From: Kiritimatiellales bacterium
GTDB taxonomy: Bacteria; Verrucomicrobiota; Kiritimatiellia; Kiritimatiellales; Pontiellaceae
DNA length: 38,982 bases
Assembly (NCBI GenBank): GCA_030595785.1
Contig: JAUVCG010000002.1
Location: forward strand, 1-38,982
Direction of reading: 5' to 3'
The position numbers and the translations under genes were made by a program. Below, in pieces: positions 1 through 8,973 of the stretch. How positions within the stretch are numbered: position 1 is the first letter of the stretch; every line of letters starts with the position of its first letter. Under the pieces are notes generated by a model. That model was not told where the DNA came from. It saw nothing but the letters and a program-made list of their open reading frames with translations, and searched no databases.

Positions 1-40
1 CAGAAAGAAGCTTCATACGACACTGGAAAGGAATCACCCC

Positions 41-154
41 ATGGGCGATAAGAAAAGCAAAAAGGACAAGGCCAAAGGCAAGAGACAGGCAGATGCAAAA
101 CAAGCACAAGCCGCTAAGCAGAAACTAGACAAACAGAAGCCCAGGACACCTTAA
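41..154 (+). CDS. Small Lys/Gln/Ala-rich basic protein, 37 aa (MGDKKSKKDKAKGKRQADAKQAQAAKQKLDKQKPRTP)
   Basis: ATG preceded by a GGAAAGG-like RBS; clean short ORF ending TAA at 152-154; strongly biased composition resembling small MGDK-type lysine-rich proteins. Below the size cutoff of the ORF track. Confidence 0.5.
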   Translation: MGDKKSKKDKAKGKRQADAKQAQAAKQKLDKQKPRTP

Positions 155-568
155 ATACAGGGCCAACAAGGCAATTGAGAGTAGTGCTGATCCGCCGCTT
201 GGCAGACGGCACACCCTCATTGCAGACGTTATGTCTAAAAATGAATGATGATGCGCCCAATCCTGAAAGGACATGGTCAGAGGCCGGGGGAATCGGCTAT
301 ACGTTGGTGGACGATAACCGCTGGCACAAATTCTCAAGTCCGTCTCTCTTGTAGAGCCTGCCGGTTCCGCGCTTGCTTCGGTCTCTCTTTTTGCTATCTT
401 TTCTCATTCGGACGCTTGGTGGTTGTTGTGCACTTGTTTGCCTATGCGCCTCAAAGCATCCGAAGTGGGCTTTGATGCAAAATAATACCACAGAAATACT
501 ACAAGTTTGTTTATTGGAATAGCTCTGTATATTTGTAAATATTTGGTTTAGACGCAGTTGTGTTAATT

Positions 569-654
569 GCTCGGGTGGCGAAATTGGTAGACGCAAGGGA
601 CTTAAAATCCCTCGGCCTTAGGCTGTGCGGGTTCGAGTCCCGCCCCGAGCACCA
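569..654 (+). tRNA. tRNA-Leu(TAA)
   Basis: Acceptor GCTCGGG/CCCGAGC, anticodon loop CTTAAAA, T-arm GGTTCGAGTCC, long variable arm, encoded ACCA 3' end. Confidence 0.97.
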
Positions 655-660
655 CCTTAT

Positions 661-700
661 AAAACCCTTGTATCATTGGCTAATATGAGGGTTTTTCTAT
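661..700 (+). terminator. Putative rho-independent terminator downstream of tRNA-Leu
   Basis: AAAACCCT...AGGGTTTT 8-bp stem followed by a T-rich tract. Confidence 0.5.
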
Positions 701-852
701 TATTTACAAAAACCCATACTATCGTTACGCAAAGGATGCACGTGTGGTGTTCGTCTACAGGGGAATGCGAGTTTCAGGTGCCGTCTGAGGTGGTGGGCTC
801 TCCCCCAAAGACGGGGGCAAGGGCGGGAGCTTGTGCTGGTAGGGGGAAATAA

Positions 853-1368
853 TTAAATCCCGGAGTTATGCGGCAGGACGATTTCGCGCAGATAGCGCAT
901 ATGCGCCTCGGTCCATCGGGCCGTTCCAGAGTAGCGATAACCGTTGCGCAGCAGGAAACTCAAAAGCTGTTTCTTGCACCGCATCAACTCACTCACCGCA
1001 TCGGTACGGCCCCGGCAGACGTCACGGATCACCTCGTCGTCCACCGCCGGGATATGCACCGCCGTCAGTTCGCCCGCCCGCAGCAGTCCGGCGAGCTTAC
1101 GGGCGTCGCGCCGATCCGTTTTTACCTTATCGCCCGATTTCTGAGGGATCAGCGACGGAGCCACCACGATGCAATCGTAGCCGAGTTTAATCAAACGCCG
1201 CGCCAGGACAAATCCAGTCGGCCCCGCCTCGTAGCACAGGGCAATATTCTCCTTGCCGAGCTCATGTTTTTTCTGGAACTTGCGCAGGCCGGTCAGGAAA
1301 CGATCAAGGTCAGCTGAAAACTTGCCGATGAGTTCAGGCTTTTCTCTTCCGGCAAAAGCCGAAGCCAT
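853..1368 (-). pseudogene. IS110-family (DEDD) transposase remnant, truncated at both ends
   Basis: GPTGFVLARRLIKLGYDCIVVAPSLIPQKSGDKVKTDRRDARKLAGLLRAGELTAVHIP matches the IS110 N-terminal DEDD domain. The initial catalytic segment and the whole C-terminal (IS116/IS110/IS902) domain are missing; ends in NSGI*. Confidence 0.85.
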
Positions 1369-1577
1369 CGAATTAGTTGAACCGTTCCCTTATCCGTATC
1401 GCAGCCGTCCCGGCTGCCGTGTCGATCGAGATTCGCGGTTTTACCCAATGCCCCCGCAGGCACGGGATAAACTCCCTCCAACGAATGATCCCCCCGCAGG
1501 TTTTACAGATCCAGGGGGTGCGGTGCGGCGGCTTCGGTCTTTGTGTCCACTACGGGCTGATTTTAAGTTTTATCAGC

Positions 1578-2072
1578 ATGGCTGCGTTTAATGTGCATGC
1601 CAAGACCGTCTACTATACCCTGGACAATGTCATGCTCGATGATGGCACACAGATGACCGGTGTGTTCTCATGGAGCTTTACCAACGATTTCGAAAAGGGC
1701 AGCGGGCAGTTTATTGCGTTGGACATCCCCTGGACGTCTCATGATGAGAGTGATCTTTTTGCCAATATTGATGTTACGAAGACCATTGAAATCACACTCA
1801 CCAACAACGTCCATGACGACGGGGTGGATATTAAACTCGTTCTGGAACAGCCTCTCACGCCCACCACCTCTTCGCTGCTTGTTTTAGAGGAACTCGTACC
1901 TGGAGAGGGAGGTGAAAGTAAGTATGAGATCGGAGGAAATGGATTTCACACCGGGCAATTCCTGAGCGGAAGTATCGCCCCGATTAATGCAACCCTGAGT
2001 ATTTCCACGCCCTCATCCGGCGGTGCCTCTCTATCGTGGGAGCCCGATTTTCCGGGTTATGTGCTGTTTTAA
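1578..2072 (+). pseudogene. Truncated secreted protein
   Basis: ILSFISMAAFNVHAKT signal-like start; C-terminal SLSWEPDFPGYVLF* looks like a 'GY-x-L-QxSTNL'-type domain cut off abruptly. The true start is uncertain and merges with the IS remnant upstream. Confidence 0.5.
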
Positions 2073-2921
2073 GGCCTTAATAAAGTCAGGACTGGTGCCG
2101 CAGCATCCGCCGATAAAGTCGGCGCCGGAGTCCATCAACGGCTGGGCAAAGGATGCAAATTCATCGGCTGTCGTTTTGTAGATCGCTTGTCCATCCACCA
2201 TCTCGGGCAGGCCGGCATTTCCCTTGATCCAGATCGGCAGGTTGGTCTTGGCTTTCATGGTGGCGCAGAGCTTGACGAAGCCTTCAATGCCTTGGCCGCA
2301 GTTGGAGCCGATCACGTCCGCGCCGGCCTCAGACAGTTCTTGAGTGGCCTGTTCGACGGTTACACCCATCATGGTGCGGTCCAGGTCGGCACCCGCGTCG
2401 TAGACCATCGACACGACAACCGGAAGGCCCGTGCCCTTGCAAGCCTTGAGTGCGATCTTGGCTTCCTCCAGATCGGACATGGTTTCGATGACCAGCCCAT
2501 CCGCGCCTCCGGTAGCCAAAGCCTTCGCCTGTTCCGAAAAAGCGTCGAAAAGTTCATCCTCGGTAACGTCGCCCATCATCAGCATTTTTCCGGTTGGGCC
2601 TACAGATGCAAAAACAAGGGCCTTGTCACCGGCCGCGCGTCTTGAAATTTCGGCCCCGGCCTTATTGACCTCTGCCACTTTATCGGCCAACCCATGGCGT
2701 TCCAGCGTAAAGCAGGTTCCTCCAAAGGTATTCGTAATAATGATCCGGCTGCCCGCTTCCACGTAGGCCTTGGCGACGGTCTCGACGATTTCGGGATTAT
2801 CCAGATTCAGCGCTTCCGGTGATTCGCCGGGTTTCAGTCCCTGCTTTTGCAGTTCCGTTCCCCATGCTCCGTCGATGAGGATCGGGCGTTCGGTCAGAAG
2901 GTTCTTGATGGTATCGTGCAT
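2031..2921 (-). CDS. Homocysteine S-methyltransferase family protein (MetH N-terminal/BHMT-like domain)
   Basis: DGAWGTELQKQGL, NTFGG, GSNCGQG and C-terminal GGCCGT zinc motif; stand-alone Hcy-binding domain. Confidence 0.93.
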   Translation of the reverse strand: MHDTIKNLLTERPILIDGAWGTELQKQGLKPGESPEALNLDNPEIVETVAKAYVEAGSRIIITNTFGGTCFTLERHGLADKVAEVNKAGAEISRRAAGDKALVFASVGPTGKMLMMGDVTEDELFDAFSEQAKALATGGADGLVIETMSDLEEAKIALKACKGTGLPVVVSMVYDAGADLDRTMMGVTVEQATQELSEAGADVIGSNCGQGIEGFVKLCATMKAKTNLPIWIKGNAGLPEMVDGQAIYKTTADEFASFAQPLMDSGADFIGGCCGTSPDFIKALKQHITRKIGLPR

Positions 2922-3023
2922 TTCCCTGCTCCCTTTCAGTTGTAGGGAGCCATTCTATTGATTAATCCGTAGATTGCACCGATTACCCGGATTTTTCTGC
3001 TGCAGATTTTAGGAAATAGAATG

Positions 3024-3104
3024 GGCAGAATAATTGAGTGGCAGAATAATTTTCTCTACTGGACGAGCGGATAAGAAATTATTCTGCCACAAAATCATTC
3101 TGCC
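3024..3104. repeat. Large imperfect inverted repeat built on GGCAGAATAATT units
   Basis: Left arm 3024-3052 GGCAGAATAATTGAGTGGCAGAATAATTT pairs with right arm 3076-3104 (26 of 29 positions); each arm contains two GGCAGAAT(A/G)ATT units. Confidence 0.8.
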
Positions 3105-3123
3105 TAAGTTCTTTCTGATTGTG

Positions 3124-4008
3124 CTACAGAAGTGCCATAAAGCGGGAGTGCAGGTCTTCCGATCCGCCTTTAACGATCCAGGCCAGACATTGTGCCATCC
3201 CCGCTTCGGCAGGGGTAATGCTGAATCCGGCCTTGGAATAGTCGAAGTAGACTGGGCCGTCCAAGGATTGGATATAGCCCTTGACGCGGTAGATGGCCTC
3301 TTCATTTTCAAGGATAAAGGCTTCGATCGCCGATGGAGCGACTGGGTGGGGTAGTTCAACGGAAAAGGCCGAGTATCGAGGGTCGCGGCACTTGGCATAT
3401 TCACCATGCAGTTCTTCGTGTGAGCCGGATTTACTCAGAACGGAGAAATCAGCCTCGCCTTTCACGCACCGCACGAGGTTGGCCCCTGACTTGATATTGC
3501 GCACGGCCTGTTCCGTATCGGTCAGCTGCTCTTCGTCGTACAGATCACACTTATTGAGCAGGACAAGATCGGCCGCCTCGACCTGGTGGATAATATTCGG
3601 CAGGGTATGGATGAGACGCAGGAAGCTGCGTGGTTCAACGATGCTGACAATATTGGCCAGCTCGAAATACCTGCCGAGTCCCGTCTCCTTCAGCATATCG
3701 GCGATCACGCGCGGGTCGGCCATGCCGCTCGCCTCGATCACGACACCCTCGGTGTCCGGGTGCTGCTCATGGATCTTCGTCATTTGCCCGATGAACTCGG
3801 TGACGAGGCACTTGCAGAAAATACTTCCTCCGGGAATGGAAACCACGTCCGGATTTTCCGCCGACACCATGGCTCCATCCACATCGAGGGCGGAAAATTC
3901 GTTGACCAGATAGATCCATTTCCTGTCACGATTTTCCTCCACGATGCGTTTCAACAGCGTGGTCTTTCCCGTTCCAAGGAATCCGGTTATTAGGCAGATT
4001 GGAATCAT
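3124..4008 (-). CDS. CobW/COG0523-family GTP-binding metallochaperone-like protein
   Basis: GFLGTGKTTLLKR P-loop, VNEFSALDVDG, EASGMADP, LNKCDLYDEEQL; Cys motif GGSIFCKC in place of canonical GCICC. Confidence 0.92.
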   Translation of the reverse strand: MIPICLITGFLGTGKTTLLKRIVEENRDRKWIYLVNEFSALDVDGAMVSAENPDVVSIPGGSIFCKCLVTEFIGQMTKIHEQHPDTEGVVIEASGMADPRVIADMLKETGLGRYFELANIVSIVEPRSFLRLIHTLPNIIHQVEAADLVLLNKCDLYDEEQLTDTEQAVRNIKSGANLVRCVKGEADFSVLSKSGSHEELHGEYAKCRDPRYSAFSVELPHPVAPSAIEAFILENEEAIYRVKGYIQSLDGPVYFDYSKAGFSITPAEAGMAQCLAWIVKGGSEDLHSRFMALL

Positions 4009-4010
4009 AG

Positions 4011-4053
4011 ATAGGCCTTGGGCTATAGGCTATAGGCTTTTGGTTTTAGGGCC
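4011..4053. repeat. GGCTATA/GGCTTTT heptad intergenic repeat
   Basis: ataggccttgggctataggctataggcttttggttttagggccc; reverse-complement relative of the repeats near 32185, 32874 and 33064. Confidence 0.55.
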
Positions 4054-5428
4054 CGACGCTCATTTTCGGCAGGGCGGCTTTTTCGATCGCCTTCACCAGT
4101 GTGGTTTGGTCGGGGATGATCGATGCAAAGGTCGGCTCGCCGTTAATGCAGATGGTCGGCAGGTTTTTAACGCCGAGTTTAACCATCATACCAATGCCTT
4201 CGCGCACCTTGATCTTGTGCTCATTGATCCACACCTTGACCATGGCGGCATCGGCAGCCATTTCAACGGCTTCCATCATATACTGGCACGGGGCGCAGGA
4301 GGTGGAGTCGAGGGTGATAACATCGAGGATCACCGCACGGGCGCCGTGGTAGTCCGGCAGGGTGACATCGTCGAACGAGTCGGCATCCTTTGCCTGAAGC
4401 GACTTGGCCGCTTCACGGGCATAGGTGTCGTGGACCAACTCGGAAACGGCCTGCAGGTTCTTCACCGGGACGGCGTAGGGCAGATCGCAGCCCGGAGCCA
4501 GGATAAAGCCCTTGCTGCCGCTCTTATTCATGATATCGAGCGTTTCCATTTTCGCGTCATCTTCATCGCCAAGCAAGAGAACGGCAGTCAGCTTGATGTT
4601 TCCGCCAAACGACTTTCCCTGGGCTTCGCAGAGCTCGCGCAGATGCGACATATCGATCTGTTCGTCCACGGAAATATTATCGGCCGTGGTTTTCGTCATC
4701 ACTTCCAGGTTGCGGGTAACATCGCCGCACACAAAGATGGAAGAGATACCTCCCTTTTCACGGATGTGGTCATAGACGTTGTTCATCGCCGGCGTGACAA
4801 ACTGCTCGAAGTGAGCGGGTGAAATCTGGCTGGTCATGGGATCGACCACCGCAATTACGTCGGCACCATGTTTCAGGTAGATGTCGGCCGACTTCTTGCA
4901 GACTTCGGCACAGTAGTTGATGACATCGATCACCACATCCTCTTCGTCATACATATCGAGGAAGATGTCATTGCCCAGCAAGTGGAGGGCGAGGGTGAAG
5001 GGACCGCAGATCAGTCCGTAAAGGGCGGTATCGTCTCCAATATCTTTCTTCAGCGTTTCCAGTGCTGCGGTGACAACCGGGAAGCGGCCTTTGGATTCAT
5101 CGATCTCGGGCAGGTCGGTAATTTTCTTACCCATGGCCAGCGGATGGCTGGTCACAGCCGGGGGAACTTCATCGGCCCAGTGCAGGTCGCAACCGAGGAT
5201 TTCGGCCTCGATCTGCAGGTCGAACATGACCGGGAGGCCGTCTGGATTATATAGTGATTTTGCTTTCTTGAGTCCTTCTACAAGTAACACTGCCGAGGTG
5301 AGATATTCCGTTGCCGTCTTACCGATAAGGTATCCGCCATGGCATCCCACAAAAGGAAGCCATGCCGGACGTTCGGTTTCTTTGCCGGCGATAGCGTCTA
5401 AAAGAATCTGTTTTCCTGTCATTTTCAT
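4046..5428 (-). CDS. Uroporphyrinogen decarboxylase-family (MtaA/MtbA-like) methyltransferase with C-terminal thioredoxin-like domain
   Basis: N-terminal ~340 aa UroD fold (GKQILLDAIAGKETERPAWLPFVG, LICGPFTLALHLLG, FVCGDVTRNLEVM, LAPGCDLPYAVPVKN); C-terminal ~95 aa with CAPC motif and NLPTICINGE, typical of small thioredoxin-fold proteins. Confidence 0.87.
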   Translation of the reverse strand: MKMTGKQILLDAIAGKETERPAWLPFVGCHGGYLIGKTATEYLTSAVLLVEGLKKAKSLYNPDGLPVMFDLQIEAEILGCDLHWADEVPPAVTSHPLAMGKKITDLPEIDESKGRFPVVTAALETLKKDIGDDTALYGLICGPFTLALHLLGNDIFLDMYDEEDVVIDVINYCAEVCKKSADIYLKHGADVIAVVDPMTSQISPAHFEQFVTPAMNNVYDHIREKGGISSIFVCGDVTRNLEVMTKTTADNISVDEQIDMSHLRELCEAQGKSFGGNIKLTAVLLLGDEDDAKMETLDIMNKSGSKGFILAPGCDLPYAVPVKNLQAVSELVHDTYAREAAKSLQAKDADSFDDVTLPDYHGARAVILDVITLDSTSCAPCQYMMEAVEMAADAAMVKVWINEHKIKVREGIGMMVKLGVKNLPTICINGEPTFASIIPDQTTLVKAIEKAALPKMSVGP

Positions 5429-5525
5429 CTCCTTGATTAAATGGTCGGGAAATAATAGAAGGATAATTTAATCCGTATAGGTTGTTATGGGCATTAAATA
5501 TGTCAATCTTGCTGTTTAATGCGGT

Positions 5526-6272
5526 TTAGGTGTCCGTATTAATGGTTACGATCTGCTCCGTGTGATCTGCGGAAATTTTTGCTCCGGGCGGAACGACGAG
5601 GAAATCTTCCGGATTCCAGTTCCCGTTAAGCAGGCAGCGGATAAGGGTGAGGTCGCCGGCGACTTTTTCATAGTTCCACTGTTTGGATGCGGCTTCTTCC
5701 CGGGCGATCTTTTCAAAGCGGTCGTCGGGCTCAACGCCCATTTCAATGAAGGTAATCTGTGAATAGTTTTTGCCTCTATCACAAAGTTCTTCCTTCAGAA
5801 ATTCGGCGTTGTCTTCGCCATATTTTTCGACGAGCTGCTCGTAGGTCATATCCATGCCCAGCTGGTTAGGGATGGAGAGCTCTTTGAGTTCTTCGGCAAC
5901 CTCGTCCCGTTCAATCCATCCCGTGGTCAGGAAATAGGTGCCGAGGTTGGCGTCAAAGTATGCCTGATATTTTTTACGGCTTCCGAAGAAGAGGGTAATG
6001 CAGTCATGTGCGCGTGGCAGGATCAACTGAACTCCGCGCGCCCTGAGTCCGACAAGCCCATTGTTGCAGAGTCCGTAGCCCAGAAGAATGGCATCGTAAT
6101 CCTGTTCCGAAGCCTTATCCACTTGCGCCTGAAGCCGCTTGAGCATTTCTTCGGTCGGAATATCGTGCAGGCCCTTCTGCAAAAACTCCACATCAATTGC
6201 GTGGGGTGACTGCTCCAGCAGGAACTCCATCTCCCGGAAAAATATCTCGCAACTGATTAGTTTAAACTTCAT
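5526..6272 (-). CDS. DUF1638 domain-containing protein
   Basis: MKFKLISCEIFFREMEFLL, LLGYGLCNNGLVGLRA, LILPRAHDCITLFFGSRKKY, GTYFLTTGWIE. Start moved to 6272 from the longer ORF. Confidence 0.85.
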   Translation of the reverse strand: MKFKLISCEIFFREMEFLLEQSPHAIDVEFLQKGLHDIPTEEMLKRLQAQVDKASEQDYDAILLGYGLCNNGLVGLRARGVQLILPRAHDCITLFFGSRKKYQAYFDANLGTYFLTTGWIERDEVAEELKELSIPNQLGMDMTYEQLVEKYGEDNAEFLKEELCDRGKNYSQITFIEMGVEPDDRFEKIAREEAASKQWNYEKVAGDLTLIRCLLNGNWNPEDFLVVPPGAKISADHTEQIVTINTDT

Positions 6273-6492
6273 AGGATTTAATCCGTTGGTATTCAATCTG
6301 TAGCACAATGGGTAAAATGAAAAACGTCGCTGGAAAACAAGAAAACGGCAGATAGTAGCAACCATGTTAATTTAGTCCAACCTAGCAGAACTGGATCCAA
6401 AACGAAAAGAATCCTGCACAACCGTGACCGAATTCGAAAAGTGAAGTATACGTTTTCTGGTTCCGTGTGTTCAGTGTATTCCGTGGTTTATA

Positions 6493-8133
6493 TTAATTCT
6501 GTCCAGTGTTGGGGAAGTCGTCCTCGTCGAGGTTGGGGATGGCGAGGGCTTCCTGGAAATAGTTGGTGAACCATGCCGTTTTGTTGAGTTCAACAATACG
6601 CGGACGGTCGATGATTTCGAGGTAGGCCGGCCCCGCGCTTCGGTCGAGCAGGGCGAGTCCCGCGCCGGCCAGGGAACCATTGCCGATCACTTCATAGTTT
6701 TCGGTTCCAATGTCTGGAAGAAGTCCCAGGGCAATGGCGTTTTCAAGGCGGATGTGCTTGGCGAAGCCACCAGCGAGGAAGACCCGATCGAGGTCGTGAA
6801 TGGTTTTTCCCAATTCGGCCAGAAGGGTCTTCAATCCGGAATAGATGGCGGCCTTGGCCTTGAGGATTTCGGCGATGTCGTGCTCGGTGACGGTGATGGA
6901 TTCGCCGGTTGCCGACTCGTCCGGGGGGACCAGCACGCACGCATGCATCCCGGAAACCGACTCGTAGCACTCTTTTTCCTTGAGCAGTTCCACGTCGTAG
7001 CGACCCATGGCATTGATGAGTCCGCAACGGAAGCCTTCGGCAATAAAGTCGATGATGGCGGAGCCGCAGAGCCCCATGGGAACGGGGTCGCCGATGATGG
7101 TTAGCTTGAAGTCGAGGTTTTCGTCGTAGCGAATGGTATCGATGGCGCGGCTGGCGGCGCGTGCGCCGTGCAACAGTCCTGCGCCTTCGAAGGCCGGACC
7201 AGCCGCCGTGGCGCAGGCGGTTACCTGGTCGTCGTGGTAGGCCACCATTTCGCCGTTGGTTCCAATGTCGACCAGCAGGACCAATCCGTTTTGCTTGCAC
7301 AGCTTGGCCACGTGGAGGTCGGAGGTGATGTCGCCACCGACATAGCCCGAGATGGCGGGAATGGCTTCGACCACCGCATCGGGATGGGTGTCGATCCCCA
7401 GCGCGCCGGCCGGGCTTTCGAAGGTTCGGCTGACGGGATCGAAGGGGAGCACGCCGATGCTGACCGGCGAAACCCCGTAGAAGATATGCATCATCACGGT
7501 ATTGCCGGATATCGCGAGGTGCACAATATCGTTTTTGTCAATGCCGTGGTCGGCGCAGAGCTTGTGGATGATGGGATTGAGGGTGTGGTTGATCACCAGC
7601 TCTTTCAATGTCTCGAGACAGCCGGGTTCGCTGCAAAGCGATATGCGCGAGACAACATCGTCGGCCTTGAGAATCTGCTGGTTGTAGAGCGATTCGCGCC
7701 CGAGCGTCCCGCCGGTTTCCAGGTTGATTAGCGCCGCCACCACGGTGGTGGTTCCAATGTCGACGGCAAGGCCGTATCCGGAGGGGAAACGAGGGTTGAA
7801 GGTGTGTTCTGGAATATCCATTTCATCGGCGATGCGGGCTCCTTCGAACGAAATAACGGAAGCGCGGGGCAGGAAGATTTCGGCGGTGTTTCCCAGCACA
7901 TGGGCCTGGCACGAAAGCACTTCGCGCCGTTGCTCGGGATGAACCTCGATCTCTTCGTCGAACACGCGGTAGCGGCCTTCGCCAAGCAGGACATTGCAAC
8001 GGCCGCACGATCCCTTGCCGCCGCACTTGGCCTCGAGGTTCTGCCCGGCGGCGCGCGCCAGCTCCAAAACGCAAAGACCGCTGTCGTTTTCGACAGCGGT
8101 CGACTGTCCATCGAAATGGAAAGTGATGGCCAT
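6493..8133 (-). CDS. RACo-like corrinoid activation protein: 2Fe-2S ferredoxin domain plus DUF4445/ASKHA ATPase
   Basis: N-terminal CGGKGSCGRC 2Fe-2S motif; GYGLAVDIGTTTVVAAL, GNTVMMHIFYGV, LVDIGTNGEMV, GLCGSAIIDFIAE, VFLAGGFAKHI. Confidence 0.93.
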   Translation of the reverse strand: MAITFHFDGQSTAVENDSGLCVLELARAAGQNLEAKCGGKGSCGRCNVLLGEGRYRVFDEEIEVHPEQRREVLSCQAHVLGNTAEIFLPRASVISFEGARIADEMDIPEHTFNPRFPSGYGLAVDIGTTTVVAALINLETGGTLGRESLYNQQILKADDVVSRISLCSEPGCLETLKELVINHTLNPIIHKLCADHGIDKNDIVHLAISGNTVMMHIFYGVSPVSIGVLPFDPVSRTFESPAGALGIDTHPDAVVEAIPAISGYVGGDITSDLHVAKLCKQNGLVLLVDIGTNGEMVAYHDDQVTACATAAGPAFEGAGLLHGARAASRAIDTIRYDENLDFKLTIIGDPVPMGLCGSAIIDFIAEGFRCGLINAMGRYDVELLKEKECYESVSGMHACVLVPPDESATGESITVTEHDIAEILKAKAAIYSGLKTLLAELGKTIHDLDRVFLAGGFAKHIRLENAIALGLLPDIGTENYEVIGNGSLAGAGLALLDRSAGPAYLEIIDRPRIVELNKTAWFTNYFQEALAIPNLDEDDFPNTGQN

Positions 8134-8138
8134 GCGCG

Positions 8139-8765
8139 TTAAGCGGCGAGGCCGAGCGCGATCTTCGCGGATTTAACCGCTGTGTTGGCATCATCGGAGT
8201 ATCCGTCGGCGCCGATTTCATCAGCATATTCCTGGGTGACGGGTGCGCCGCCGATCAGAATCTTGGCGCCGCAGTTGCCCAGGCCTTCGATGACTTCTTT
8301 CATGTAAGGCATGGTGGTGGTGAGCAGTGCGCTGAGCAGGATAACCTGGGCGCCGCCATCGACGGCTTCCTTGTACTTATCCACATCGCAGTCGACGCCG
8401 AGATCCATTACTTCGAAGCCCGCACCCTTGAGCATCATGGCGACGAGGTTTTTACCGATATCGTGCAGATCACCCTTGACGGTTCCGATGGCTACCTTGC
8501 CGATCGGTTCGTGTCCGGCCTCCTGCAGCAGCGGATCGAGAATGTCGAGACCGGCCTGCATGGCGCGGGCGGCAATGAGCATTTCCGGCACATAGGCTTC
8601 GTTGCGCGAAAAGCGGTCACCGATCTCCGCCATAGCTGGAATCATGGACTCCATTAAAATCTCTTCCACATTGGTGCCGGCAGCGACGAGTTCATTGACG
8701 ATGGATGAAACATCCTTGCGTTTACCTTTCAAGACCGCTTCATAAAGTGCTTCGTTTTTAGCCAT
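8139..8765 (-). CDS. Corrinoid (B12-binding) protein of the methyltransferase type
   Basis: Cap-domain helices then GTVKGDLHDIGKNLVAMMLKGAGFEVMDLG (DxHxxG) and GGAPVTQEYADEIGADGYSDDA. Confidence 0.96.
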   Translation of the reverse strand: MAKNEALYEAVLKGKRKDVSSIVNELVAAGTNVEEILMESMIPAMAEIGDRFSRNEAYVPEMLIAARAMQAGLDILDPLLQEAGHEPIGKVAIGTVKGDLHDIGKNLVAMMLKGAGFEVMDLGVDCDVDKYKEAVDGGAQVILLSALLTTTMPYMKEVIEGLGNCGAKILIGGAPVTQEYADEIGADGYSDDANTAVKSAKIALGLAA

Positions 8766-8973
8766 ATCTTCTTCCCCCAGGTTTGTTTGGTTATTTGGTG
8801 TTGTATACTATCCTGTTTTTTTAACCCTTAATTGCAATCTAAAATAGAACAATAGAGCTGAAAAACAAAACGATCTTGCTGAATTGCTTGATTTGCAGTG
8901 TCAGCGGTCGGTTTTGTTACTTTGTCACATGCCAATATTTCATTCGATTGCAACTCCGCGCGAGTATTGAAAA

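Noticed and set aside
245-475. Short ORFs upstream of tRNA-Leu
   Set aside because: Overlapping ORFs on both strands without RBS or recognisable sequence; probably non-coding.
3009-3407. 132-aa minus-strand ORF over the inverted repeat
   Set aside because: Overlaps the CobW gene in another frame and the hairpin element; no domain features.
3944-4822. 292-aa plus-strand ORF
   Set aside because: Antisense to the MtaA-like and CobW genes; composition typical of shadow ORFs.
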